Source of the DNA: Nakamurella antarctica
GTDB taxonomy: Bacteria; Actinomycetota; Actinomycetes; Mycobacteriales; Nakamurellaceae
NCBI RefSeq assembly: GCF_003860405.1
Contig: NZ_CP034170.1
Coordinates: 2,232,001 to 2,296,000, forward strand
DNA length: 64,000 bases
Reading direction: 5' to 3'
Numbering within the stretch: the first letter of the stretch is position 1; each line of letters opens with the position of its first letter. Below, piece by piece: positions 48,830 through 56,651 of this stretch. The notes beneath the pieces were generated by a model that was not told the origin of the DNA, did no database searches, and saw only the letters and a program-made list of their open reading frames with translations. A program made the position numbers and the translations under genes.

Positions 48830-49618
48830 CTATTCGCCGGTAAATTGTGGAGGGCGCCGCTCTGCGAACGCTGCGCGCCCCTCAGCGGCATCCTGTGTGC
48901 CGTGCTCGTACACAAAGGTGTCGTTCTCGTAACCGAGACCTATCTCAAGACTTGTGCTCATGGATACGCGAACTAGGTGCTTGGCATACTGCGCCGCGAT
49001 GGGCGCATTGGCTGCGATCCGCGCTGCGAGAGCATCCGCTTCGCTCAGGAGTACTTCCGGTTCAACCACCCGCTGGACTAGCCCCATCGCGCAGGCTTCT
49101 GCCGCAGAAAGTCGGTCACCGGTAAGAAGTAATTGCAGCGCATTCCCGTAGCCGATAATCCGTGGCAGAAGCTGGGTCGCCCCTGCTCCCCCGTGCCAGC
49201 CGAGTTTGATTTCGGCAGCGCAGAAGGTTGACGTCGGAGTGGCCAGGCGAATGTCGCTGAACAACGCCAGTTCAAGTCCACCGCCGAACGCATAGCCGTC
49301 GATGGCGGCTATCACCGGCTTACGGACGTTTCCGATGGCGCGCGCGTAATCCACCCGATTACGAAGCTGCCAACTTGTGCCGTACTGATCGAGGGCACTC
49401 ACATCGCTGCCTGCGCAGAAAGACTTCGGTCCGGTTCCCGTGAGCACCACCACCCGTACGGCGTCGTCGTCATTGACCTGCCGAACCAACTCGGCCACAC
49501 GAACACCCATCGCGGGCGTGATGGTGTTGAGTTTTGCAGGGCGGTTGAGCGTTATTCGCGCTACGTGCTCACTGGTGTGCTCGTAGATCACCAGATCTTC
49601 GATGGATTCTTCGGTCAT
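48830..49618 (-). CDS. Enoyl-CoA hydratase/isomerase (crotonase) paralogue 1
   Basis: 262 residues. Crotonase fold: ARITLNRPAKLNTITPAM, oxyanion-hole segment FCAGSDVSALDQYG, GYAFGGGLELAL, and AAEIKLGWHGGAGATQLLPR with the first conserved Glu. The second catalytic Glu position reads LQLLLTG, so a simple hydratase reaction is uncertain. It closely resembles the crotonase at 52247, including the unusual WQLRNR-DYAR and the AFAERRPP tail. The ATG overlaps the stop of the glycoside hydrolase gene. Confidence 0.88.
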   Translation of the reverse strand: MTEESIEDLVIYEHTSEHVARITLNRPAKLNTITPAMGVRVAELVRQVNDDDAVRVVVLTGTGPKSFCAGSDVSALDQYGTSWQLRNRVDYARAIGNVRKPVIAAIDGYAFGGGLELALFSDIRLATPTSTFCAAEIKLGWHGGAGATQLLPRIIGYGNALQLLLTGDRLSAAEACAMGLVQRVVEPEVLLSEADALAARIAANAPIAAQYAKHLVRVSMSTSLEIGLGYENDTFVYEHGTQDAAEGRAAFAERRPPQFTGE

Positions 49619-50643
49619 TGCGTGCCTTCCAATCCGGCTCGCAGGCGTTCGCCTGCAAATCTCAAAATGCTGCCCTGACCCCACACGTTGGTTTCTGTAG
49701 GGAGAGTTCGGTACATCTGATCGTCGTCGACATCTGCGGCACCGGCCCAGGTGCAGGCCGACGTTCCCCAAAAGGATCCGTCCGCATCGATTCGCCCGGC
49801 GACTGCTTGCCATGCGCGGTCAGCCGCTTCGGCAAATTCCGGACCCAGCAACCCTGCCGCGACGCCCGCGGTAAATGCGGCGCCGAAGAAGGCTGTCGCC
49901 GAGGATTCCAGGTAAGCCTCGCGATCATGTAAAAGCGTTCGCCACATTCCTGCGCAGTCTTGTACTGACAGCACCGCGTGTGCCAGCTCAGCAAAGTCTT
50001 GCTGCGCCCAAAGTGGCGGCTGCTCCATCAATCGCAGGGTATCGATCATTCCGAGCAGGGCCCAGCCGCTGCCACGGCCCCACCCATAGCCGTGGCCCAC
50101 TCCCGTTCCCGTGTCAAAACTATGACGCAGGAAAGGGCCCCTCGGATCCCGCAGCACGTCCATGTGCGACTTCCATGCTTCGAGCGCCTCGTCCCTGCGC
50201 TGCTCGCCTCCCAGCGCCGCGAGGAAGGGCGGCACGTGATAAATCGAGTCCACCCACACCGTATGTCGGTATTGCGGCTGATCGGGTCGATACAGCGGAG
50301 CTCCGTCCGGCGAGCGCGGGACGTTGGCTAACCACTGTGCAAGGCGCTGGGCCGAAGGGTGATCGCGCCCGACGGCCTTCACCAGCGCGAGCCCCGGGGT
50401 GAGGTGGTCGGTCCAGGACGGCGTTTGCTCGGTCCAGTTTTGTAAGAAGCGGAGGGCATGCTCTCCAGATGCCTCATCCGCTGCCAGCTCGCGAGCTTCT
50501 TGAAGCCCGTCGATCGCAATCCCGTCTCCCCAAAACCAGATCGAGAAGTCGTATCGACGGGTTCGCTCCGCGCATCGCACGAGGACCTCAGTCGCTGCTA
50601 GCGGGGCAGGTTTGCTCATACCCATTTCATCCTTGCTCATCAT
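49615..50643 (-). CDS. Glycoside hydrolase family 88/105-type unsaturated glycuronyl hydrolase
   Basis: 342 residues, an (alpha/alpha)6-barrel type protein. Motifs WGDGIAIDGL, YRHTVWVDSIYHVPPFL with a conserved Asp, and GHGYGWGRGSGWALLGMIDTL, the hallmark of YteR/unsaturated rhamnogalacturonyl hydrolases. They cleave the delta-4,5-unsaturated uronic acid from oligosaccharides made by lyases. There is no signal peptide, so it acts on imported sugars. First gene of the four-gene minus arm, with several possible ATG starts within its first 25 bases. Confidence 0.8.
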   Translation of the reverse strand: MMSKDEMGMSKPAPLAATEVLVRCAERTRRYDFSIWFWGDGIAIDGLQEARELAADEASGEHALRFLQNWTEQTPSWTDHLTPGLALVKAVGRDHPSAQRLAQWLANVPRSPDGAPLYRPDQPQYRHTVWVDSIYHVPPFLAALGGEQRRDEALEAWKSHMDVLRDPRGPFLRHSFDTGTGVGHGYGWGRGSGWALLGMIDTLRLMEQPPLWAQQDFAELAHAVLSVQDCAGMWRTLLHDREAYLESSATAFFGAAFTAGVAAGLLGPEFAEAADRAWQAVAGRIDADGSFWGTSACTWAGAADVDDDQMYRTLPTETNVWGQGSILRFAGERLRAGLEGTQ

Positions 50644-50950
50644 GGTGAACCTACGAACGGCCGGTTATCCCCGCGTTCGCTGGGCGTGCGCTACGTTATG
50701 TAGGACTAAATACGGTCTCATTTCGAATGTCAACCCTTTCCTCACCGACCTGCGCGATCACAAGTCTTGGCTCGAGGATCTGGGAACAGCCTCTGACGCG
50801 ATTGAGCCCGCGCCTTGGTGTTTCGCGCCGCACAAAATGTAGGAGGAGTCAGCCACACATGAAACAGAACGCATCGCTCAACAACCCCCGGCTCGCGGCG
50901 CCATCGTCACGACTGGAGTTGCCAACCACCCGCGTAGCACCGGCCGCGTC
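50644..50950. other. Divergent control region of the two catabolic arms
   Basis: About 300 bp between the glycoside hydrolase (-) and the binding-protein-like gene (+). It holds a near-ideal minus promoter, two TGTAGGA elements (50699-50705 and 50838-50844) and a short plus-strand ORF (50860-50954). Confidence 0.55.
50699..50733 (-). promoter_or_regulatory. Promoter and operator-like site of the glycoside hydrolase arm
   Basis: Minus strand: perfect -35 TTGACA (50733-50728), 17-bp spacer, -10 TTTAGT (50710-50705), running directly into TCCTACA (50705-50699). The element also contains CTAC-gttat-GTAG (50691-50703). Binding there would block the polymerase. Confidence 0.55.
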
Positions 50951-50954
50951 ATGA
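50860..50954 (+). CDS. Possible 31-codon leader ORF
   Basis: ATG 50860, 13 bp after an AGGAGG-like run, to TGA 50954, which overlaps the next start (ATGA). The peptide is MKQNASLNNPRLAAPSS-like and polar, with no domain. Its overlap suggests translational coupling to the following gene. Confidence 0.35.
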
Positions 50955-52090
50955 AAGAACTGCGCGGAATTACCTGGACACACGAGCGCGGCTTCGCGCC
51001 ACTGAAGCGACTCGCGGAATTGGCACTGCTCGATGGCCCCCTGCGGGTGGACGCGCCGCCAATCGTCTGGGAGGCACAAGATCTCGCCGGGTTCGAGAGC
51101 AGGTCGATTGCGGAACTGGCGAGAGAATACGACCTTATTGTCCTCGACCATCCGGGCCTTGGCCGGGCATGGAGCGCGGGCGCATTGGAGCCACTACAAG
51201 AATTGTCAGGACTGACCCCGGCAGATCTCGAGGGCCGCTTCGTGACCGGGAGCCTCGCGTCATATCACTACAGGGGCGCCCAGTGGGCGATTCCGATCGA
51301 CGCTGCCACGCAGGTATCCGCGTGGGCGGATTGCCAACCGGCCGCCACCTGGGCCGAGGTCATCAGCCGTCAGGACGATCGGATGGCCCTTCCCACAAAA
51401 TCGCCACACGCGATGCTTACTTTTTTGGGAATCGCCGCGGCGGTGAGCCCAGGGTTCGAGATGAGCGCCCACGAACTCGTCCCCGCACGCACCGGCGAGA
51501 ACGCAATGGAAATCTTTGGGAACATGGTGCGCTCCATGCCTTCTGCCTCATTGGACATGGATCCGATCAACATTCTCGAGAAGATTTCTGATGGTCAGCT
51601 AGATGCCTGCCCTCTTCTTTACGGCTATGTAACCTACGCCCGGCCAAGCAGCCGCAAACGCATCATCACGTTCGCTAACGCACCAGGCACGCACAGCGGC
51701 GCCCCGGGTTGCATTCTCGGCGGGACAGGTTTGGCGCTCTCCCGCCACAGCGCCAACAAGGAAGGAGCACTCGCGCATCTTCGTCAGATTTCGAGTGAAA
51801 CAGCGCAGCAGGAAGTGTTCGGGGCGGCTGGCGGCCAGCCCGCCGACGCCACGGTGTGGGGTGAATCAAGCCTGGACCGCGAATCGAACGGGTTCTACTC
51901 GGCCACCTTGCGCAGCCAATCCGGGAGCATGGTCAGGCCCCGTTATGACGGGTGGATCGACTTTCACCACGATGCGTCGACATTCCTCCTGACGAGCGCA
52001 CGTGATAATCGCCGCCCCCCGGAGGTCGTTGCCCGGCTGAACAAACTCCATCGCGAAGCGATTCAATCCTCGAGTTCGCCGGTGCTCTAG
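50951..52090 (+). CDS. Solute-binding-protein-like protein without signal peptide
   Basis: 379 residues. The body looks like a family 1 extracellular binding protein: YDLIVLDHPGLGRAW, GAQWAIPIDAATQVSAW, KRIITFANAPGTHSGAPGC, LGGTGLALSRHSANKEGALAHL. But it starts MKELRGITWTHERGFAPL, with no signal peptide or lipobox, and no alternative start supplies one. I recall proteins with this start near CoA-transferases and crotonases in proteobacteria. It may bind a ligand in the cytoplasm; no function is established to my knowledge. Confidence 0.75.
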   Translation: MKELRGITWTHERGFAPLKRLAELALLDGPLRVDAPPIVWEAQDLAGFESRSIAELAREYDLIVLDHPGLGRAWSAGALEPLQELSGLTPADLEGRFVTGSLASYHYRGAQWAIPIDAATQVSAWADCQPAATWAEVISRQDDRMALPTKSPHAMLTFLGIAAAVSPGFEMSAHELVPARTGENAMEIFGNMVRSMPSASLDMDPINILEKISDGQLDACPLLYGYVTYARPSSRKRIITFANAPGTHSGAPGCILGGTGLALSRHSANKEGALAHLRQISSETAQQEVFGAAGGQPADATVWGESSLDRESNGFYSATLRSQSGSMVRPRYDGWIDFHHDASTFLLTSARDNRRPPEVVARLNKLHREAIQSSSSPVL

Positions 52091-52095
52091 GCACA

Positions 52096-52114
52096 TTTTC
52101 CTGCCGGAGGAAAA
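52096..52114. terminator. Small hairpin after the binding-protein-like gene
   Basis: TTTTCCT-GCCGG-AGGAAAA, a perfect 7-bp stem with 5-nt loop, 5 bp after the stop codon. Short and AT-containing; a weak terminator or 3' end stabiliser. Confidence 0.35.
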
Positions 52115-52141
52115 GTCGACGGGGCCACGGCGAGTTGCTCC

Positions 52142-52177
52142 TTGTGGAGACCCCACGGGTCGTGTTAACTCCTACAT
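52142..52177 (+). promoter_or_regulatory. Promoter and operator-like site of the second crotonase arm
   Basis: -35 TTGTGG (52142-52147), 17-bp spacer, -10 TTAACT (52165-52170), running into TCCTACAT (52170-52177) and a following GTAG (52183-52186). The layout is the same as at the glycoside hydrolase promoter. Confidence 0.5.
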
Positions 52178-52246
52178 ATGACGTAGTGCCTGCAGCGCAA
52201 GCCACGAAATCAAGTAGACCCGTGCCTTTACTGTCGGAGGAATTAC

Positions 52247-53032
52247 ATGACATTTACGGAATTACCGGACGAGCTGAAGGCAGACATCGTTGGTCCTGTC
52301 ATCACCATCACCATCAACCGACCGCAAAAGCTCAACACCCTCACTCCCGCGATGGGCCGCGCACTCAAGCAACTCGTCCTTGAAATAAACGAGAACGAGC
52401 AGGTCAGGGTCGTCATCCTGAAGGGAGAGGGCGAGCGCGCCTTTTCTGCTGGCAGCGACGTGTCGGTCCTCGATGAGTACGGCACTAATTGGCAGCTGCG
52501 GAACAGGACGGATTATGCGCGCGAGATCTGGGCGATCAGAAAGCCGGTCATTGCGCAGATCCGGGGGCACTGCGTGGGCGGCGGCCTCGAGCTGGCACTA
52601 CTGAGCGACATTCGGGTTGCTGACCACACTGCTTCCTTCGCCTCCGGCGAGATCAAACTCGGCTGGCACGGCGGCGCCGGCAACACCCAGCTCCTCCCGC
52701 GAACTATTCCACTGGGCGGCGCGGCGCTCATGCTCTTCACCGGAGATCCGGTGTCGGCCGCGGAAGCTCTTCGGCTTGGGTTGGTCGATGTGCTTGTCGA
52801 GCCCGATCAACTAGATCACACCGTGGCCGACATCGCCGAGCGGATTGCACGGAACTCGCCCATCGCGGTTCAGTTGACGAAACACTTGATTCGAACCTCG
52901 CAATCAACATCGCTCGAGGTTGGACTAGCTCACGAGAATGACCTCTTTGCATACTGTTTCACCACCAACGACTCTCAAGAAGGTCGCGCCGCATTCGCGG
53001 AACGTCGACCGCCGAACTTCGCCGGAAACTGA
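52247..53032 (+). CDS. Enoyl-CoA hydratase/isomerase (crotonase) paralogue 2
   Basis: 261 residues. ITITINRPQKLNTLTPAM, FSAGSDVSVLDEYG, CVGGGLELALLSDIR and SGEIKLGWHGGAGNTQLLPR define the crotonase fold. The second catalytic-Glu position reads ALMLFTG, as in paralogue 1 where it is also not Glu. Strong RBS GGAGG before ATG 52247. Followed by the CoA-transferase, which could supply its CoA-ester substrate. Confidence 0.9.
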   Translation: MTFTELPDELKADIVGPVITITINRPQKLNTLTPAMGRALKQLVLEINENEQVRVVILKGEGERAFSAGSDVSVLDEYGTNWQLRNRTDYAREIWAIRKPVIAQIRGHCVGGGLELALLSDIRVADHTASFASGEIKLGWHGGAGNTQLLPRTIPLGGAALMLFTGDPVSAAEALRLGLVDVLVEPDQLDHTVADIAERIARNSPIAVQLTKHLIRTSQSTSLEVGLAHENDLFAYCFTTNDSQEGRAAFAERRPPNFAGN

Positions 53033-53068
53033 TCCGCAAGCCCCTTCAGAACGGAAGAACTTTCGACC

Positions 53069-54262
53069 ATGAGCACTAACGTATCTCGCCCTCTTGATGG
53101 GCTTAGGGTGATTGATCTGTCCCAAATGCTGGCGGGACCAATCTGCGCCATGCGGCTCGGAGATCTGGGTGCCGATGTGATCAAGGTCGAACCGCCCGCT
53201 GGTGAGTGGACCCGCACGCACCCCTTCGCCAACGCCCGCGTCAATGGGGAGTCGACCGCGCTCCTAGGGCTCAACAGGAACAAGCGCAGCGTGGTGATCA
53301 ATGTCAAAGATCCCGAAGCGCTTGAGGTGCTGCACGAACTGATCGGCACAGCGGATGTCGTGTTGCAAAATTTCCGAGTAGGGACTGCCGAGCGCTTGGG
53401 CATTGGGTACGAGCAGATAGCGGAGCGGCACCCACATATCGTTTACTGCCAGATCAGCGGGTACGGCGAGGACGGCCCGTACCGAGATCGACCGGGACAG
53501 GACCTCCTCGTACAAGGCGTTTCCGGCTCGATGTGGTCGGTCGGATCACGTACCGATCCTCCTCTGCCCGGGGCATTGTGGGCGGTGGATGCGATGACCG
53601 GTTACCAGGCTGCAATCGGCATTTTGTCCGCCATCCGGGAGCGCGACAAGACGGGGCTCGGGCAAAAGGTATCGGTCGACATGTGGTCTGTGGTCATGGA
53701 TTGCCAGACTCAGGAGTTCACTACGTACTTGAACTGCGACATTTTGCCCGAGCGCAGCGAGGAGCAATTTGCCCACGCCTGGACCAACCCGCCTTACGGA
53801 ACTTACAAGACCAAGGACAGCTACATCGTGCTCTCCCAGCTGCCCATTGATGTGCTCGGCGAAGCCGTTGACGACGACCGATTAAGGGCAATCAGCTCAT
53901 GGGACGAGGCAGAGGAAAGGCGGGATGAGATCCGGCGCATTCTTCTTCAGATCATGCCTACTCGCACCACGGCCGAGTGGCTAGAGGTGTTGTACGCCGC
54001 CAAGCTGTGGGCGGGCCCTGTCTACACCTATGCCGACATCGAGGCTGATCCCCATGTCAAAGCCCGCGGAATGATTTCCACAATTTCGCATCCCACAATC
54101 GGAGAATTAAGGCTTCCGTCTGTACCCATTCGCTTCTCTCGAAGCACCGCAGACATTCGAGTCGCCCCCCCTTTGCTCGGGCAGCACACCGAGGAATTGC
54201 TCGAAGAGATCGGCATCTCCGCGGCTACCAGGGACGCTCTCCGAGAACGTGGTTCGATCTGA
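53069..54262 (+). CDS. CaiB/BaiF-family (class III) CoA-transferase
   Basis: 397 residues: LDGLRVIDLSQMLAGPICAMRLGDLGADVIKVE, NRNKRSVVINVKDPE, VLQNFRVGTAERLGIGY, and the catalytic Asp in RPGQDLLVQGVSG. It moves CoA between carboxylic acids. In this cluster it would activate an acid intermediate for the crotonase(s). The gap to the crotonase is 36 bp. Confidence 0.93.
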   Translation: MSTNVSRPLDGLRVIDLSQMLAGPICAMRLGDLGADVIKVEPPAGEWTRTHPFANARVNGESTALLGLNRNKRSVVINVKDPEALEVLHELIGTADVVLQNFRVGTAERLGIGYEQIAERHPHIVYCQISGYGEDGPYRDRPGQDLLVQGVSGSMWSVGSRTDPPLPGALWAVDAMTGYQAAIGILSAIRERDKTGLGQKVSVDMWSVVMDCQTQEFTTYLNCDILPERSEEQFAHAWTNPPYGTYKTKDSYIVLSQLPIDVLGEAVDDDRLRAISSWDEAEERRDEIRRILLQIMPTRTTAEWLEVLYAAKLWAGPVYTYADIEADPHVKARGMISTISHPTIGELRLPSVPIRFSRSTADIRVAPPLLGQHTEELLEEIGISAATRDALRERGSI

Positions 54263-54379
54263 GCCAGCGCAAGAGAGTTGCATACTTTCAGGAAGTCCTT
54301 CGCTACACCCAGCATCTGACCTACACCGGTAACACAGGCAGCACCCGCGCAGCATCTATGGAAAGCTGGTAATAGCATC

Positions 54380-55345
54380 ATGAGTCACGTTCTCACTGGG
54401 GTTGCACCAGTCGCCCCGACGGTCTTCGCCGAGGATGGAAGCTTCGACCCGGCAGGGCAAAAGCGAGTCGCTCGGTATCTGATCGATGCCGGCAGTGATG
54501 CTATTTGTTTGCTGGCGAACTATTCGGAACAATTCTCCGTGACCGACTCCGAACGCGATGCCATCATCGACCACACGATGGAGGAGGTGGGCGCGGAAGT
54601 TCCAATAATGGTTACGACGAGCCACTTCAGCGCTCGCATAGCGGTGGAACGTTCGGTGGACGCTCAGCGCCGCGGTGCCAGCGTGGTCATGCTCATGCCT
54701 CCGTTTTACGGCGCCACCATGTCGGTGGACGACCAAAGCGTCTTCGACTACTTTTCCCGCGTCGCGGATTCAATTGACATCGACATCATGGTCCAAGATT
54801 CTCCGTTGAGTACCACAAAGCTCTCCGTCGAACTGTTGACGCGGCTGGCTAGAGAAATACCTCAGATTCGGTACGCCAAAATTGAAGTACCCCGGACTGC
54901 GGAGAAGCTGCGGGCACTCACAGTGGGAGCGGGAGACAAACTCCCCGGGCTATTCGACGGCGAGGAGTCGATCACGCTCATTCCAGATCTTCATGCCGGG
55001 GTTGTCGGAACGATGTGTAGCGCCGTCATTCCCGACCGGCTTGGCGGCATTGTGCGCGCATTTGCCGCTGGGAATGTAGAAGGTGCGACCCAGGAATGGG
55101 AGCAAATTCTTCCCCTCATTCACTACGAAAATAGGCAATGTGGACTTCTGGCCGCTAAGCAGCTGCTATTCGAAGGCGGAATCATCACCAGCCCGGCAGT
55201 CCGGGCACCTATACAGCCCCTTCAGGATTGGAAGGTGCGCGAGCTCATGGCATTGGCAACGAAGAATGACGCACTAATCCTGCGGTGGGCAAAAAAAGGC
55301 GGTCGCCACCCCTCGATCCACCCCCAGCCACGCGGCCGAGCCTAG
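54380..55345 (+). CDS. DapA/NanA-family aldolase or dehydratase
   Basis: 321 residues, a class I aldolase barrel: VAPVAPTVFAEDGSFDPAGQ, CLLANYSEQFSVTDSER, VVMLMPPFYG, and the Schiff-base lysine in IRYAKIEVPRT. The NYSEQF in place of the usual GxTGE site resembles sugar-acid enzymes such as 2-keto-3-deoxyarabonate dehydratase more than true DapA. It would split or dehydrate a 2-keto-3-deoxy acid. 117 bp follow the CoA-transferase; a CCTACACCGG lies there at 54320. Confidence 0.82.
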   Translation: MSHVLTGVAPVAPTVFAEDGSFDPAGQKRVARYLIDAGSDAICLLANYSEQFSVTDSERDAIIDHTMEEVGAEVPIMVTTSHFSARIAVERSVDAQRRGASVVMLMPPFYGATMSVDDQSVFDYFSRVADSIDIDIMVQDSPLSTTKLSVELLTRLAREIPQIRYAKIEVPRTAEKLRALTVGAGDKLPGLFDGEESITLIPDLHAGVVGTMCSAVIPDRLGGIVRAFAAGNVEGATQEWEQILPLIHYENRQCGLLAAKQLLFEGGIITSPAVRAPIQPLQDWKVRELMALATKNDALILRWAKKGGRHPSIHPQPRGRA

Positions 55346-55403
55346 GGATGGCGCGAAACCTAGGCACTCTTGACGCTTTCATGAAGCGAAATGCGACACG
55401 TCC

Positions 55404-56165
55404 TCACGCTGGGTCGGGCGTTCCAGCATCTCTTGCCCACCCGCGGCCAAGCACGGATTCAATGTCCGATTGGCTCGCTATTAGGAGCCTGCTCATTGCC
55501 TTCTGCGCTTGGACGGCTGATCTTGCGGCAATGGCATTAGCGATTTCCAGATGCTCCTCAGCCCTGGATCCGTGCCCCATAGACACCGTGACCTCTCGGC
55601 TGAGCCGCAGTCCTACTTCAATGGCCGCGCCGATTTGCATGAGGAGATCGTTATGCGCGGCCGCGAATAGCGCCCGGTGAAACTGCATGTCTACCTCAAT
55701 GAATGTCGCCGCGTCACCCTCGACCAGTTTCATTTCTCGGGCAAGGGCAGAAATGAGGCTCACTTCGGAGTCTGCCGCCCGAACCGCTGCGTGAGCGCAG
55801 GCAGCTGGCTCGATCATCGCCCGCAGGTCTGCAACGTCGCGCAAAAGCTTCAGGTCGATCTCCGCAGTCGATCGCCAAGAAAGAACCTCCGGATCCAGCA
55901 TGTGCCATTGATCAGAGGGGAGCACCTGGGTGCCCCTCTTCGAACGGCTTTCCAGAAGCCCTTTGGAGGCCAGCACCCTGATGGCTTCGCGAATCACCCC
56001 ACGGCCGACGAGCAACTCGGCGACGAGATCCTCTTCCCTGGGAACAATTGAACCGACGGGGTATTCCCCGAGGACAATCCGCCGACCTATCATTTCCACT
56101 ATCTGCGTGTGGGTACGTGATAGCCGCGGCCGATCAGCACCCTCGGCGAGCGGAGTGTCGTTCAT
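55404..56165 (-). CDS. GntR/FCD-family transcription regulator
   Basis: An N-terminal winged helix (GSIVPREEDLVAELLVGRGVIREAIRVLASKGLLESR) and a C-terminal FCD domain (RAMIEPAACAHAAVRAAD, DMQFHRALFAAAHNDLLMQI) typical of acid-binding regulators (FadR-like). ATG 56165 (MNDTPLAEG) has AAAGGAG upstream. Convergent with the DapA-like gene. A CCTACAAAAGG lies 27 bp before its start, so it may control itself and the cluster; the ligand would be a pathway acid. Confidence 0.9.
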   Translation of the reverse strand: MNDTPLAEGADRPRLSRTHTQIVEMIGRRIVLGEYPVGSIVPREEDLVAELLVGRGVIREAIRVLASKGLLESRSKRGTQVLPSDQWHMLDPEVLSWRSTAEIDLKLLRDVADLRAMIEPAACAHAAVRAADSEVSLISALAREMKLVEGDAATFIEVDMQFHRALFAAAHNDLLMQIGAAIEVGLRLSREVTVSMGHGSRAEEHLEIANAIAARSAVQAQKAMSRLLIASQSDIESVLGRGWARDAGTPDPA

Positions 56166-56191
56166 AACCGCTCCTTTGCTCATCAAAGTTC

Positions 56192-56202
56192 CCTACAAAA
56201 GG
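56192..56202. promoter_or_regulatory. Operator-like site before gntR
   Basis: CCTACAAAAGG, with CCT/AGG inverted ends, lies 27 bp before the gntR ATG and resembles the CCTACA elements at the other cluster promoters. Confidence 0.35.
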
Positions 56203-56578
56203 TGATTCAGAACTACCTGACCATAGTGAACCACCTGCACGCTTATGGCCTAGTTTATAGATACGCGAGGCACGGCGGCAGCCTTCTCACCTTGGCGAGA
56301 TGTACGGGGATACAGCTGCCGGAAAATACTCATACTCTCGGAATTAATACTCGTCCCGGGTGCGCCATTTCCCTAGCTCGCACCGATCAGCCTGCGCCCC
56401 CAGATCATCCTTCGCGCACCCTACTGTGGTGTTGCTTGAGCAATCGATCCATCCAGCCAACAAGCCCCAGCTCCCTCAGATTCTGCCACCGGTGGCGTCA
56501 TGGTCCGTATTTTAGGCTAGCGACGTGAGAGAAGATGCCAGCTCCGCGTCGGTGGATACAGCAGCAGGTGCATCAGGA

Positions 56579-56598
56579 TCGAACTACTGTTCTATAGT
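56579..56598 (+). promoter_or_regulatory. LexA (SOS) box-like site overlapping a -10
   Basis: TCGAAC-TACT-GTTCTA (56579-56594) matches the actinobacterial SOS box TCGAAC-N4-GTTCGA at 11 of 12 positions, and its end overlaps TATAGT (56593-56598), a good -10. The next gene starts 53 bp downstream. Confidence 0.55.
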
Positions 56599-56651
56599 CA
56601 GTACAGTGCTGGGCAACGGTCCCATCCCCACTCCTGAGAAAAGGTCGCCAC

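Larger units (their letters stand above)
56166..56651. other. Intergenic region between gntR and the DUF6319-like gene
   Basis: About 490 bp with no convincing gene. It holds the gntR promoter region with an operator-like site on the left and a LexA-like box on the right. The left part (56200-56270) is AT-richer than the surroundings. Confidence 0.45.
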
